Part shown: positions 32,533 to 39,145 of the stretch, piece by piece | Numbering within the stretch: the first letter of the stretch is position 1 | Layout: every line of letters starts with the position of its first letter | From: Fibrobacter sp. | GTDB taxonomy: Bacteria; Fibrobacterota; Fibrobacteria; Fibrobacterales; Fibrobacteraceae | DNA: 40,315 bases | Reading direction: 5' to 3' | Assembly (NCBI GenBank): GCA_017475045.1 | Contig: JAFVGH010000015.1 | Coordinates: forward strand, 1 to 40,315 | Program-made: the position numbers and the translations under genes | The notes under the pieces: generated by a model | What the model was told of the DNA's origin: nothing | The model's database searches: none | Seen by the model: only the letters and a program-made list of their open reading frames with translations

Positions 32533-34110
32533 TTACGGAACGACATTCCGCACAATTGGGATTTTTCTAAGGGCCCATGTAAAAATCATGATGATAGGAA
32601 TCATTATGAACGGGGCCCCCAGTCGGTACACCATCGAAGTCCGGTCAATAGCAGGAACAGAGACAACCCAATCAAGTAGAATAAATTGCAAAAGATAAAT
32701 TTCAAACGCATATTTTCCCAGCACCTTCACAAACCTGGATATGCATTCTTTTTTCATTAGCCATGTTCCAACATCTTTGAGCAGGACAAACACACCTATA
32801 GCGTACAATACTGACGGAACATTTTCATACCCTTTGAATGTTTTATCGATATGACCAGCATCAACAGACAATACATAAGAACCGCATATATGTAGCATAA
32901 GGCCTAACAGTCCCAAAACATATATGATTATTTTCTGCCACTTTTTTATTTCGCAATTATGCAGAAGCCATCCCAGCAGAGGCCATATCAAACAGTTCAC
33001 TAAAACCGGGACATAAAAGAATGTATTCAAATCGGAAGAAAACAATTTTTTCAAAAAAGGAAGAAGAATGTTAAATATAAAGGCAAAGACGACTAAATAC
33101 GAAAATACCAGCTTCCTCTTACTTTTCTCAACAGCTGCAAAAAGAGGCATACAGATATACAAAGTAAACAACGCCCCAAAAAACCAGAATATGCCAACGC
33201 ATCTATTTCCTGTAATGTCTTGGAAAACAGACCTAACGCTAATATCCGACCAAAATCTCTTTCCCGTATATAAATCAATCCCTATGGCAACTAAACTCCA
33301 CACCAAAAAAGGCAACATCGTTTTCATGAACCTTTTGGAGAAGTAAGTCTTCATGGAATATCTGTCAAAAAAATCCATCAACGTTATACCGCTCACCATA
33401 AAGAATAGCGGCACAGCAAAATAAAACACACATTCAATAATGTTGGCCGAAAACCAATAATCTTCTTTTCCAGTAAAGCGCCAAAAACAGCCATTCGTAT
33501 GCAACAGCAATACGGCAAAAGCAGAAGCCACTATGACGAAGGTAATGTAATCTGTCGCCCTTTTGCATTCCACATTCCGGGCCATTTCCTGCACAAACAG
33601 TCTACGTATCAAGAAAACACACAACAGTGCCAAAAGGGTCAAGATAAAGTACCATGTCACATTGAGGTATAGGGCCTTTTCTTCCAACGAAATATTGATT
33701 CCCCCATTTCCCCCTCCATTCCGTATCTTAAAATCAAAATGATTTATTGAACCATTTCGATATTTTGAAATCGTACTGTCGGATATGACAAAGCCTCTTG
33801 AGTAATCGCAATGTCCATCAACATCTGCTAAGGACATCTTTTTCCCATTTATTTCTACAGACTCTGCGCAATCATCGGGAACCACCCGCATTTCAAACGG
33901 GCCTTCTATTTTTTGCTCTACATCGAAGGATACATTGAATATTGCCCCATCCCCAATTTTTTCAGCAAAGGGCAAAGAAATTTCTCGCTGAACACCATTC
34001 TGGGTTAGAACAACATTTCTTATTTTGGCCGGGCAATACAGAAAAAGCAGCACGCCCGCCAACAGCAACACACAATACAGTTCTGGAATCTTGGCGATTT
34101 TCTTTATCAT
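32533..34110 (-). CDS. Acyltransferase-3 family membrane protein with N-terminal extracytoplasmic domain
   Basis: The 525-residue product has a first membrane helix (about 11-26), a ~115-residue extracytoplasmic beta-rich domain (30-145; SLPFAEKIGDGAIFNVSFDVE, PFEMRVVPDDCAESVEINGKK), then ten or so membrane helices. The acyltransferase-3 (OafA/NodX-like) core is suggested by VLLLHTNGCFW near residue 200, the site of the usual catalytic His, then FYFAVPLFFMVSGITLMDFF, YFSKRFMKTMLPFLVWS, IFWFFGALFTLYICMPLF and YAFEIYLLQFILLDWVV. Such enzymes O-acetylate or acylate surface sugars. Base composition is clearly more AT-rich than its neighbours, hinting at transfer. No strong Shine-Dalgarno is seen. 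Target sugar unknown. Confidence 0.83.
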   Translation of the reverse strand: MIKKIAKIPELYCVLLLAGVLLFLYCPAKIRNVVLTQNGVQREISLPFAEKIGDGAIFNVSFDVEQKIEGPFEMRVVPDDCAESVEINGKKMSLADVDGHCDYSRGFVISDSTISKYRNGSINHFDFKIRNGGGNGGINISLEEKALYLNVTWYFILTLLALLCVFLIRRLFVQEMARNVECKRATDYITFVIVASAFAVLLLHTNGCFWRFTGKEDYWFSANIIECVFYFAVPLFFMVSGITLMDFFDRYSMKTYFSKRFMKTMLPFLVWSLVAIGIDLYTGKRFWSDISVRSVFQDITGNRCVGIFWFFGALFTLYICMPLFAAVEKSKRKLVFSYLVVFAFIFNILLPFLKKLFSSDLNTFFYVPVLVNCLIWPLLGWLLHNCEIKKWQKIIIYVLGLLGLMLHICGSYVLSVDAGHIDKTFKGYENVPSVLYAIGVFVLLKDVGTWLMKKECISRFVKVLGKYAFEIYLLQFILLDWVVSVPAIDRTSMVYRLGAPFIMIPIIMIFTWALRKIPIVRNVVP

Positions 34111-34168
34111 AACAGAGTCGGTGCAAACAAATTTATCGATACACCCTAGTCAAAAGAACTGTAAGTCT

Positions 34169-34639
34169 CTATTTCAAAATTTCTTGAACCAACGCACTAG
34201 CACGTTTGGCATCAAAGCGGCCCTTGACCTTCGGGGAAAGCTCCTTCATGATCTTGCCCATATCCTTGGGACTAGACGCACCAGTCGCGGCCTTGATTTC
34301 TGCAATGAGGGCCTTGACTTCGTCCTCGGTCAGTGCTGCCGGCATATACTTGTGGTAGAGAGCGATGCACGCTTCTTCAGCGGGAATCTTGTCTGTAAAG
34401 CCACCCTTCGTGAGGATATCAATGGCTTCCTGTTTCTGCTTGACGCTGCGGGCAAGAACATCGACACACATTTCGTCGGTGATGGTTTCTTCGATCTGGG
34501 CCGGGGTCGCACCAGACTTCATGGCTTCGTTCTTGATGTCTGAATGGAGGGTACGGAGCGTTCCGAGGGTTTCGGAATCGTGGGCCTTCATGGCGGCCTT
34601 GATATCATCCTTAATCTTGGTCAACAATGCACTACTCAT
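34169..34639 (-). CDS. yqeY: GatB/YqeY domain protein
   Basis: The 156-residue product starts at the ATG 34637-34639, with GGAGG 6 nt upstream; an upstream in-frame start is ignored for this reason. It matches YqeY: LLTKIKDDIKAAMKAHDSETL, LRTLHSDIKNEAMKSG, VKQKQEAIDILTKGG, YMPAALTEDEVKALIAEI and GKIMKELSPKVKGRFDAKRAS. These proteins share the tRNA-binding helical domain of GatB, and may bind tRNA or modify amidotransferase function, but the role is not firmly known. It follows rpsU by 125 nt, a common gene pair (rpsU-yqeY-dnaG). Confidence 0.93.
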   Translation of the reverse strand: MSSALLTKIKDDIKAAMKAHDSETLGTLRTLHSDIKNEAMKSGATPAQIEETITDEMCVDVLARSVKQKQEAIDILTKGGFTDKIPAEEACIALYHKYMPAALTEDEVKALIAEIKAATGASSPKDMGKIMKELSPKVKGRFDAKRASALVQEILK

Positions 34640-34691
34640 ATTTTCCTCCGGGCGGCTTATGCCCCGCACCAGGCATTTTGGTTAAATCTCT

Positions 34692-34731
34692 AAAAACACG
34701 CAACGAGCCACCGGTGGTGGACCGGCGACTC
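34692..34731 (-). terminator. Probable terminator after rpsU
   Basis: GAGCCACCGGT (34705-34715) and ACCGGCGACTC (34721-34731) pair at nine of eleven positions around GGTGG. On the minus strand a run of five U residues follows about 8 nt after the stem (34692-34696). It lies between rpsU and yqeY and could separate them in part. Confidence 0.5.
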
Positions 34732-34764
34732 ATTTCAAATCAAAACCCTTTAAAACCGCTACAA

Positions 34765-34974
34765 TTAGTAGAGGCGCTTGCGGTTCTGGTCAGCGATTTC
34801 CTTAAGACGCTTGCGACGAGCGGCAGTTTCGATACGCTTCTTCTCTTCGGAAGGCTTTTCGAAGCGCTGGCGCTTCTTGACATCAGAAATGATGCCGTTC
34901 TTTTCGCAGGACTTGGTAAAACGCTTGAGAGCGCGTTCAAAAGGTTCGTTAGACTTTACAATTACGCCGATCAC
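34765..34974 (-). CDS. rpsU: 30S ribosomal protein S21 (GTG start)
   Basis: S21 binds near the anti-Shine-Dalgarno end of 16S rRNA and is involved in initiation. The 69-residue protein MIGVIVKSNEPFERALKRFTKSCEKNGI... matches S21, with the basic C-terminus (RRKRLKEIADQNRKRLY). No ATG is available; the GTG at 34972-34974 is preceded by AAAGGA about 7 nt upstream, so I call a GTG start, which gives the usual S21 N-terminus. A strong promoter lies at 35018-35046. Confidence 0.96.
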   Translation of the reverse strand: MIGVIVKSNEPFERALKRFTKSCEKNGIISDVKKRQRFEKPSEEKKRIETAARRKRLKEIADQNRKRLY

Positions 34975-35017
34975 GATGATCCTTTGGTTAAGTTGGTAAT
35001 TCGTTTTTGGATAGCCA

Positions 35018-35046
35018 AATATATTTAACTAGCCGTAATTCGTCAA
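35018..35046 (-). promoter_or_regulatory. Sigma-70-type promoter of rpsU
   Basis: TTGACG (35041-35046) and TATATT (35018-35023) are separated by exactly 17 nt on the minus strand. Transcription would start near 35011, about 37 nt before the rpsU GTG. It is the best promoter in the window together with the one at 26762. Confidence 0.75.
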
Positions 35047-35084
35047 GGGAAAGGGTATTTTTGGCCATTTTTCATATTTATAAC

Positions 35085-35113
35085 TTGCGGATTGTCAAAG
35101 ACTTATGTATATT
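35085..35113 (+). promoter_or_regulatory. Probable promoter of the SPOR lipoprotein gene
   Basis: On the plus strand TTGCGG (35085-35090), a 17-nt spacer and TATATT (35108-35113). Start of transcription near 35120 gives a ~55-nt leader before the ATG at 35175. It is divergent from the rpsU promoter 40 nt away. Confidence 0.5.
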
Positions 35114-35174
35114 ATGGCAGAGCACAGCCAAAAGGTTACTTTTGGACTTTTTAACAAGAAAAACGGAGATTTCA

Positions 35175-36248
35175 ATGAAATCACTCTCGATTTCCACCCT
35201 GATTACCGCAGCTTTCGCCTGCTTTATGCTGACGGCCTGCGGAGGCGGTGAAGATGACGTTGTCCCCCAGATGACCATCAAGAAGCCTGCCAAGACCACC
35301 GAAGCCAAGTCTACGGCAGCAGACGAACCTGAACTGGTGCCGATCCAGTCTCTTTCTGCAAAGAAGGCCAAAGCCGCCAAAGCCGAAAAAGTGCAGCTTC
35401 CGCCCGGGAGCGTCAAGCCTGAAGAAGACGGCCAGTACGTGATTCAGGTCAGCATCCAGTCTTCTAGGAAGGCTGCCGAGGCTATCGTCAAAAAACTTGC
35501 AGATCAGGACATCGAAGCCTACATTGCAGAAGTTGAAAATCCGGGTGAACTGGAAGGTACTTTCTACCGTGTCCGTATCGGCTATTTCTCCACAATTCAA
35601 AGAGCCCAAGCCTATGGCCAAGACGTTTTGGCACAGCTGAACTTCGGCTGGTGGGTCGACAACAGCAACAACGACGAAGTCGGTAAACCTGGTTCTGACG
35701 ACGAGTCCGCAGCACCTGCACCCGCAGCCCAGCCTGCTCCTCAGCCCGCTGCCGCTCCGGCGACCGCTCCTGCCGCTAAGCCTGCTCCTCAGCCCGCTGC
35801 CGCTCCGGCGACCGCTCCTCAGCCCGCTGCTGCTCCGGCACCGGCTCCTGCCGCTAAGCCCGCTCCTCAGCCTGCTGCCGCTCCGGCTCCGGCCGCCAAG
35901 CCCGCTCCTCAGCCTGCTGCCGCTCCGGCACCGGCTCCTGCCGCTAAGCCCGCTCCTCAGCCCGCTGCCGCTCCGGCTCCGGCCGCCAAGCCCGCTCCTC
36001 AGCCTGCTGCCGCTCCGGCACCGGCTCCTGCCGCTAAGCCCGCTCCTCAGCCTGCTGCTGCTCCGGCGACCGCTCCTGCCGCTAAGCCCGCTCCTCAGCC
36101 TGCTGCCGCTTCGGCACCGGCTCCTGCCGCTAAGCCCGCTCCTCAGCCTGCTGCTGCACCGGCACCGGCTCCTGCCGCTAAGCCTGCTCCTCAGCCTGCT
36201 GCTGCTCCAGCGGCAAAACCAGCTGCTGCTGATGACGACTGGGAATAA
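35175..36248 (+). CDS. SPOR-domain lipoprotein with long Ala/Pro/Lys repeat tail
   Basis: The 357-residue product has a lipoprotein signal (MKSLSISTLITAAFACFMLTACGGG, lipobox LTAC), a charged spacer, then a SPOR domain at about 85-160 (YVIQVSIQSSRKAAEAIVKKLADQDIEAYIAEV, FYRVRIGYFSTIQRAQAYGQDV). SPOR domains bind denuded peptidoglycan at division sites. The rest (from about residue 180) is a repeat tail with ten PAPQPAAA units, closed by an acidic DDDWE end. SPOR usually lies at the C-terminus, so this order is unusual. The ATG 35175 has GGAG 7 nt upstream; an in-frame region before it lacks a signal peptide. A terminator follows at 36274. Confidence 0.9.
   Translation: MKSLSISTLITAAFACFMLTACGGGEDDVVPQMTIKKPAKTTEAKSTAADEPELVPIQSLSAKKAKAAKAEKVQLPPGSVKPEEDGQYVIQVSIQSSRKAAEAIVKKLADQDIEAYIAEVENPGELEGTFYRVRIGYFSTIQRAQAYGQDVLAQLNFGWWVDNSNNDEVGKPGSDDESAAPAPAAQPAPQPAAAPATAPAAKPAPQPAAAPATAPQPAAAPAPAPAAKPAPQPAAAPAPAAKPAPQPAAAPAPAPAAKPAPQPAAAPAPAAKPAPQPAAAPAPAPAAKPAPQPAAAPATAPAAKPAPQPAAASAPAPAAKPAPQPAAAPAPAPAAKPAPQPAAAPAAKPAAADDDWE
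35719..36228 (+). repeat. Tandem repeats encoding Ala/Pro/Lys-rich tail
   Basis: Imperfect 42- and 48-nt units encode PAPAAKPAPQPAAA or PAPAPAAKPAPQPAAA. PAPQPAAA occurs ten times. Nucleotide copies are close to identical and GC-rich, so copy number is likely variable between strains and hard to assemble. Confidence 0.9.
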
Positions 36249-36273
36249 GTTCTTTTCGTAGTTTTTCTTGTAG

Positions 36274-36305
36274 AATTCCGCGGCAAAACCCGCGGAATTT
36301 TTTTT
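36274..36305 (+). terminator. Terminator of the SPOR lipoprotein gene
   Basis: AATTCCGCGG (36274-36283) and CCGCGGAATT (36290-36299) form a perfect 10-bp stem around CAAAAC, then a run of eight T (36298-36305). It lies 25 nt after the stop. Confidence 0.93.
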
Positions 36306-36333
36306 GTAAAACTATAATTCTAAATTTGGCAGT

Positions 36334-37644
36334 ATGCCTACTAAAAAGCCAAAAGTTTTTGTTGTCCACTTAGGATGTGCCAAGAACCAGGTCGATGCGG
36401 AGAACCTGGTCGGCGAGATGTTGCACGCCGGTTTTGCCACCTGCGACACGGCCGCCAACGCCGACTACATTCTGGTGAACACTTGCGGATTCATTGAAGC
36501 CGCCAAGGAAGAATCCATCAACGCAATCCTCGCACAAATTAACGGCAAGAAACCCAGGCAGAAGCTGATCGTTTCGGGCTGCCTTTCGGGCCGTTATGAC
36601 GACGAACTGGTGAAGGAATTGCCCGAAGTCGATTACTGGGTAGGCACCTACAAGCCGGGCGAACTTTTGAAAAAAATGGGAATCGTGGCTCCGCAAACTT
36701 GCGATGCCGAAAACCTACCGCGCATGAACCTGGGAGGATTCAAGCACCACGCCTACCTGAAGATTGCGGAAGGCTGCAACCGCCGTTGCGCCTACTGCGC
36801 CATTCCGCTGATTCGCGGCAAGCAGGTTTCACGCAGCATCGAAGACATTGTAGAAGAAGCCAAGGAACTCGAAAGACAGGGTGTAAAGGAAATTACGCTC
36901 ATCGCCCAGGACACGACCTACTTCGGCCGCGAAAAGGGCAAGAAGGGAGGCACGCTTGCACAGCTTTTAAAAGCGATTCTTGACAACACGAACATCCCGT
37001 GGATCCGTACGCTTTACTGGTACCCGATGTTTGTGGACGATGAACTTTTGGACCTGATGGCAAACGAGCCTCGCCTGGTGAAATACGTGGACATGCCCAT
37101 ACAGCATGCCAGCGACAATGTGCTCAAGAACATGAAGCGCAACTATCGCAAGAAAGAACTTGTCGACATTTTGCACAATATTCGCGAGCGCATCTCGGGC
37201 GTTACGCTGCGCACTACGGTACTTGTGGGTTTCCCCGGTGAAACCCACGAAGACTTTGAAGAGCTGATGGAACTCTTGGAAGACATCCAGTTCGATCACT
37301 TGGGCGGATTCGTATTCAGCCCTGAAGAAGGCACTCCCGTAATGGAAATGGACTTGCCCTCCGTCGACGAAAGCGAAGCCCGCGCAAGGCTCGATGCCGT
37401 AAACGATTTGCAAGAAGAATTGGATGCCGAACATGCCGAGGCATTGATCGGTAAGACCGTTCGCGTCATCATCGACCAGGTTGCCGAAGAAAGCGAATAC
37501 CACTTCTACGGACGCACCGAAGGCAACTCCATGGAAAACGACGATATCGTGAAAGTCTTGGAAGGTGACGCCGACGTGGGCGAATTCCGTGACGCCATTG
37601 TTGTGGATGCGGAACCGCATGAATTAATAGTTAAGCTAATATGA
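36334..37644 (+). CDS. rimO: Ribosomal protein S12 methylthiotransferase RimO
   Basis: RimO adds a methylthio group to an Asp of ribosomal protein S12. The 436-residue radical-SAM enzyme has the N-terminal UPF0004 cluster cysteines C15, C51 and C83 (VHLGCAKNQVD, LVNTCGF, VSGCLSG), the radical-SAM CNRRCAYC (C148, C152, C155) and a C-terminal TRAM domain (about 370-436). The VDAEN-LVGEML and KIAEGCNRRCAYCAIPLIRG phrases fit RimO better than MiaB. The ATG lacks a clear Shine-Dalgarno. A TATAAT at 36313-36318 would give a leader of about 9 nt, so the message may be nearly leaderless. The stop TGA (37642-37644) overlaps the repeat element described next. Confidence 0.95.
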   Translation: MPTKKPKVFVVHLGCAKNQVDAENLVGEMLHAGFATCDTAANADYILVNTCGFIEAAKEESINAILAQINGKKPRQKLIVSGCLSGRYDDELVKELPEVDYWVGTYKPGELLKKMGIVAPQTCDAENLPRMNLGGFKHHAYLKIAEGCNRRCAYCAIPLIRGKQVSRSIEDIVEEAKELERQGVKEITLIAQDTTYFGREKGKKGGTLAQLLKAILDNTNIPWIRTLYWYPMFVDDELLDLMANEPRLVKYVDMPIQHASDNVLKNMKRNYRKKELVDILHNIRERISGVTLRTTVLVGFPGETHEDFEELMELLEDIQFDHLGGFVFSPEEGTPVMEMDLPSVDESEARARLDAVNDLQEELDAEHAEALIGKTVRVIIDQVAEESEYHFYGRTEGNSMENDDIVKVLEGDADVGEFRDAIVVDAEPHELIVKLI

Positions 37645-37704
37645 TGCGATTAAATTTAATCTTTGATTAAATTTCCACCTCTCGCCTTACTCGGTGGTCG
37701 AACG
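37642..37704. mobile_element. Short hairpin element, copy 1, flanked by tRNA T-arm half-sites
   Basis: A 47-nt insert (37651-37697) lies between TGATGCGAT (37642-37650) and TCGAACG (37698-37704). These flanks are the two halves of the T-arm of the neighbouring tRNA-Arg. The insert has a perfect 10-bp hairpin, AAATTTAATC/GATTAAATTT around TTT, then CCACC...GGTGG. Its first TGA is the rimO stop. It is the same element as 37910-37994, minus a 38-nt internal segment. No open frame or transposase is present. Mobility is inferred from the two copies. Confidence 0.6.
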
Positions 37705-37736
37705 TTGCATTCTCTTCTAAATCGCAGGTATTAGAA

Positions 37737-37755
37737 AGGGCCCCGTAAGGGCCCT
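37737..37755 (-). terminator. Hairpin after the intact tRNA-Arg gene
   Basis: AGGGCCC (37737-37743) and GGGCCCT (37749-37755) form a 7-bp stem around CGTAA. It lies 6 nt past the tRNA 3' end. The minus-strand U-run is short (TTTC), so termination strength is uncertain. Confidence 0.55.
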
Positions 37756-37761
37756 CTCTTA

Positions 37762-37836
37762 TACCTGTGATGCGATTCGAACGCATGACCTCTTCCTTCG
37801 GAGGGAAGCACTCTATCCAAACTGAGCTACACAGGC
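37762..37836 (-). tRNA. tRNA-Arg (anticodon CCG)
   Basis: The minus-strand cloverleaf is complete: acceptor GCCTGTG/CACAGGT (first pair G-U), D stem GCTC/GAGT, anticodon stem CTTCC/GGAAG with loop CTCCGAA (anticodon CCG, reading CGG), T stem ATGCG/CGCAT with loop TTCGAAT, discriminator A. CCA is not encoded. A conserved TTTTACTAT block about 16 nt upstream is shared with the second copy and may be part of the promoter. Confidence 0.93.
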
Positions 37837-37894
37837 CTAAGTGAACTCAATAATAGTAAAATTACATCACCTAGTAAATACCCGCGGCAACCAT

Positions 37895-38054
37895 TACCTG
37901 TGATGCGATCAAATTTAATCTTCGATTAAATTTCCACCTCTCGGCTCGGAAATGGACAAACTAGTTTGTCCACTTCTCTCGCCTTACTCGGTGGTCGAAC
38001 GCATGACCTCTTCCTTCGGAGGGAAGCACTCTATCCAAACTGAGCTACACAGGC
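37895..38054 (-). pseudogene. tRNA-Arg (CCG) interrupted in the T loop by 85 nt
   Basis: The two exons, 37995-38054 and 37895-37909, together are identical to the intact tRNA-Arg at 37762-37836. Between T-loop TTCGA and ATCGCAT an 85-nt insertion is present with no loss or duplication of tRNA bases. The acceptor, D, anticodon and T stems would all be intact after excision. Upstream, TATATT (38066-38071) and TTTTACTAT resemble the intact copy's promoter region. No known bacterial splicing signal is recognised, so I call a pseudogene, but a spliced or processed tRNA cannot be excluded. It lies upstream of the intact copy in the same direction. Confidence 0.85.
37910..37994. mobile_element. Hairpin-rich 85-nt element inside a tRNA gene, copy 2
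   Basis: Same left part as copy 1 (AAATTTAATC/GATTAAATTT hairpin, then CCACCTCTCG) and same right part (CCTTACTCGGTGG). An additional 38-nt segment (37944-37981) is placed between two CTCTCG repeats and contains a 20-nt perfect palindrome, TGGACAAACTAGTTTGTCCA (37953-37972). No coding capacity. Ends are not simple inverted repeats and no target duplication is seen. Confidence 0.65.
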
Positions 38055-38073
38055 AAGCGAGAGCAAATATAGT

Positions 38074-38107
38074 AAAAAGAAAGCCCACATTATCGTGGGC
38101 GTCTTTC
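38074..38107 (-). terminator. Terminator of the 38108-39016 gene
   Basis: GCCCAC (38083-38088) and GTGGGC (38095-38100) pair around ATTATC. On the minus strand TTTCTTTTT follows. It begins within the few bases after the stop codon and may also insulate the tRNA genes. Confidence 0.8.
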
Positions 38108-39016
38108 TTACCTGCTTGCGCGATCGCGTTCTTTTTCACGCTCGCGACGACGTATTTCCGTATCGTCCGGGAAGAACTCCGGAAGTGCATAACCAATCAT
38201 GATACCAAACACGATACCAGTCTTGCTCATACCATCCTGATTAACAACCTTGGATACGTACTCCTTGTTGATCTTGTCGTAAGTAAAGCTGACGTTTTCA
38301 TCCTTAGGCTTTCCCAGCTCGGGGGCGTAATACATACCAACAGAGAACTGCAAGTAATACCATTCGTTCGTCAGGTATGTAATAAGGGCGTCAAACTGGA
38401 AACCATTCACCTTGATAAGCGGACGAATCTTATCTTCATCAGGTTTTACGTCGTGATCAAAATATACCGTTCCATAAGAAACAGACAAGCCTAAATGAAG
38501 CGGATTCTTGGGGAACAGGTAATAGTTCAAGCCGACCTTATAACCCGTACCACCTTCCAACTCAATATCATCGAAATCATTGTCTGTTCCCTTAGGCAGG
38601 AATCCGAAAGAACCGTATGCACCGATATGCCAGCGAGTAATATATTCAACGCCAGCACCGAAGCCCATGCCCATACCGGTTTCACCCATAAACGGAGCAC
38701 GAGAGCCCATACCTATTTCCAACATTAAACGATCTTTGAGCCAATCTCGACGACGCAACGAGTTTGCGTATTCATCTGCTCGCTGGTCCTCTTCAAACTT
38801 TTTACGAGCAGCCATATCTTCTCTCTTAGAGCGGCTCACATAAGAATCCTCAGCATCGTCAAATTCGTCATCCGACCCAGATCCAGATTCAGAAGATGCT
38901 TCGGTAGCCGTAGCAGAATTGCCTGCAGAAACAAAATCGCTATCGTCAAATTCGTCATCCTGTGCCCACGCAAGAAACGCCGTCAAGCACAAAGTCAAAC
39001 ACATTTTTTTTAGCAT
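38108..39016 (-). CDS. Predicted outer-membrane protein with acidic N-terminal region
   Basis: Family not recognised. The 302-residue product has a signal peptide (MLKKMCLTLCLTAFLAWAQDD, cleavage near 18), then an acidic, Ser-rich stretch with a repeated DDEFDD motif (about 20-60), a charged helical part (REDMAARKKFEEDQRADEYANSLRRRDWL) and a beta-barrel-like half from about 95 (MLEIGMGSRAPFMGETGMGMGFGAGVEYITRW, IGAYGSFGFLP, GYKVGLNYYLF, LHLGLSVSYGTVYFDHD, YYLQFSVGMYYAP, TGIVFGIMIGYALPEFF). It ends in a strongly basic tail (RRREREKERDRASR), unusual for a barrel, which normally ends with Phe. A TATATT at 39045-39050 could be a -10 box with a weak -35. Confidence 0.78.
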   Translation of the reverse strand: MLKKMCLTLCLTAFLAWAQDDEFDDSDFVSAGNSATATEASSESGSGSDDEFDDAEDSYVSRSKREDMAARKKFEEDQRADEYANSLRRRDWLKDRLMLEIGMGSRAPFMGETGMGMGFGAGVEYITRWHIGAYGSFGFLPKGTDNDFDDIELEGGTGYKVGLNYYLFPKNPLHLGLSVSYGTVYFDHDVKPDEDKIRPLIKVNGFQFDALITYLTNEWYYLQFSVGMYYAPELGKPKDENVSFTYDKINKEYVSKVVNQDGMSKTGIVFGIMIGYALPEFFPDDTEIRRREREKERDRASR

Positions 39017-39145
39017 AACGCCTCTGATTATAAATCGCCTTTGGAATATAACTTTTTTAACCGAGTTTTTCCATTCAACAAGTGTAAAAGTTGCTTTATC
39101 TTTTATTTTTCGCGCAAAAAACGAACTTTTTGAGGCAAACTCCCT

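Noticed and set aside
34111..34160. TTGACT upstream of the acyltransferase as promoter or as a further TGACTAAT repeat
   Set aside because: No -10 at 16-18 nt, and only TGACTA is shared with the repeat family, without 7-nt phase.
35719..36228. CRISPR-like array
   Set aside because: The repeats are contiguous coding units in frame without unique spacers, encoding an Ala/Pro/Lys tail.
37681..37730. Possible third, degenerate tRNA on the plus strand (ACTCGGTGGTCGAACG then CTTCTAA)
   Set aside because: The flanking bases around CTTCTAA cannot form an anticodon stem and no acceptor stem is present.
37910..37994. Group I or group II intron in the tRNA
   Set aside because: 85 nt is far too short, the site is the T loop rather than the anticodon loop, and no P/Q/R/S or domain V-like structure is seen.
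37952..38494. Plus-strand open frame running from the tRNA region into the outer-membrane protein gene
   Set aside because: It crosses the interrupted tRNA, a terminator and a minus gene with a signal peptide; no start signal.
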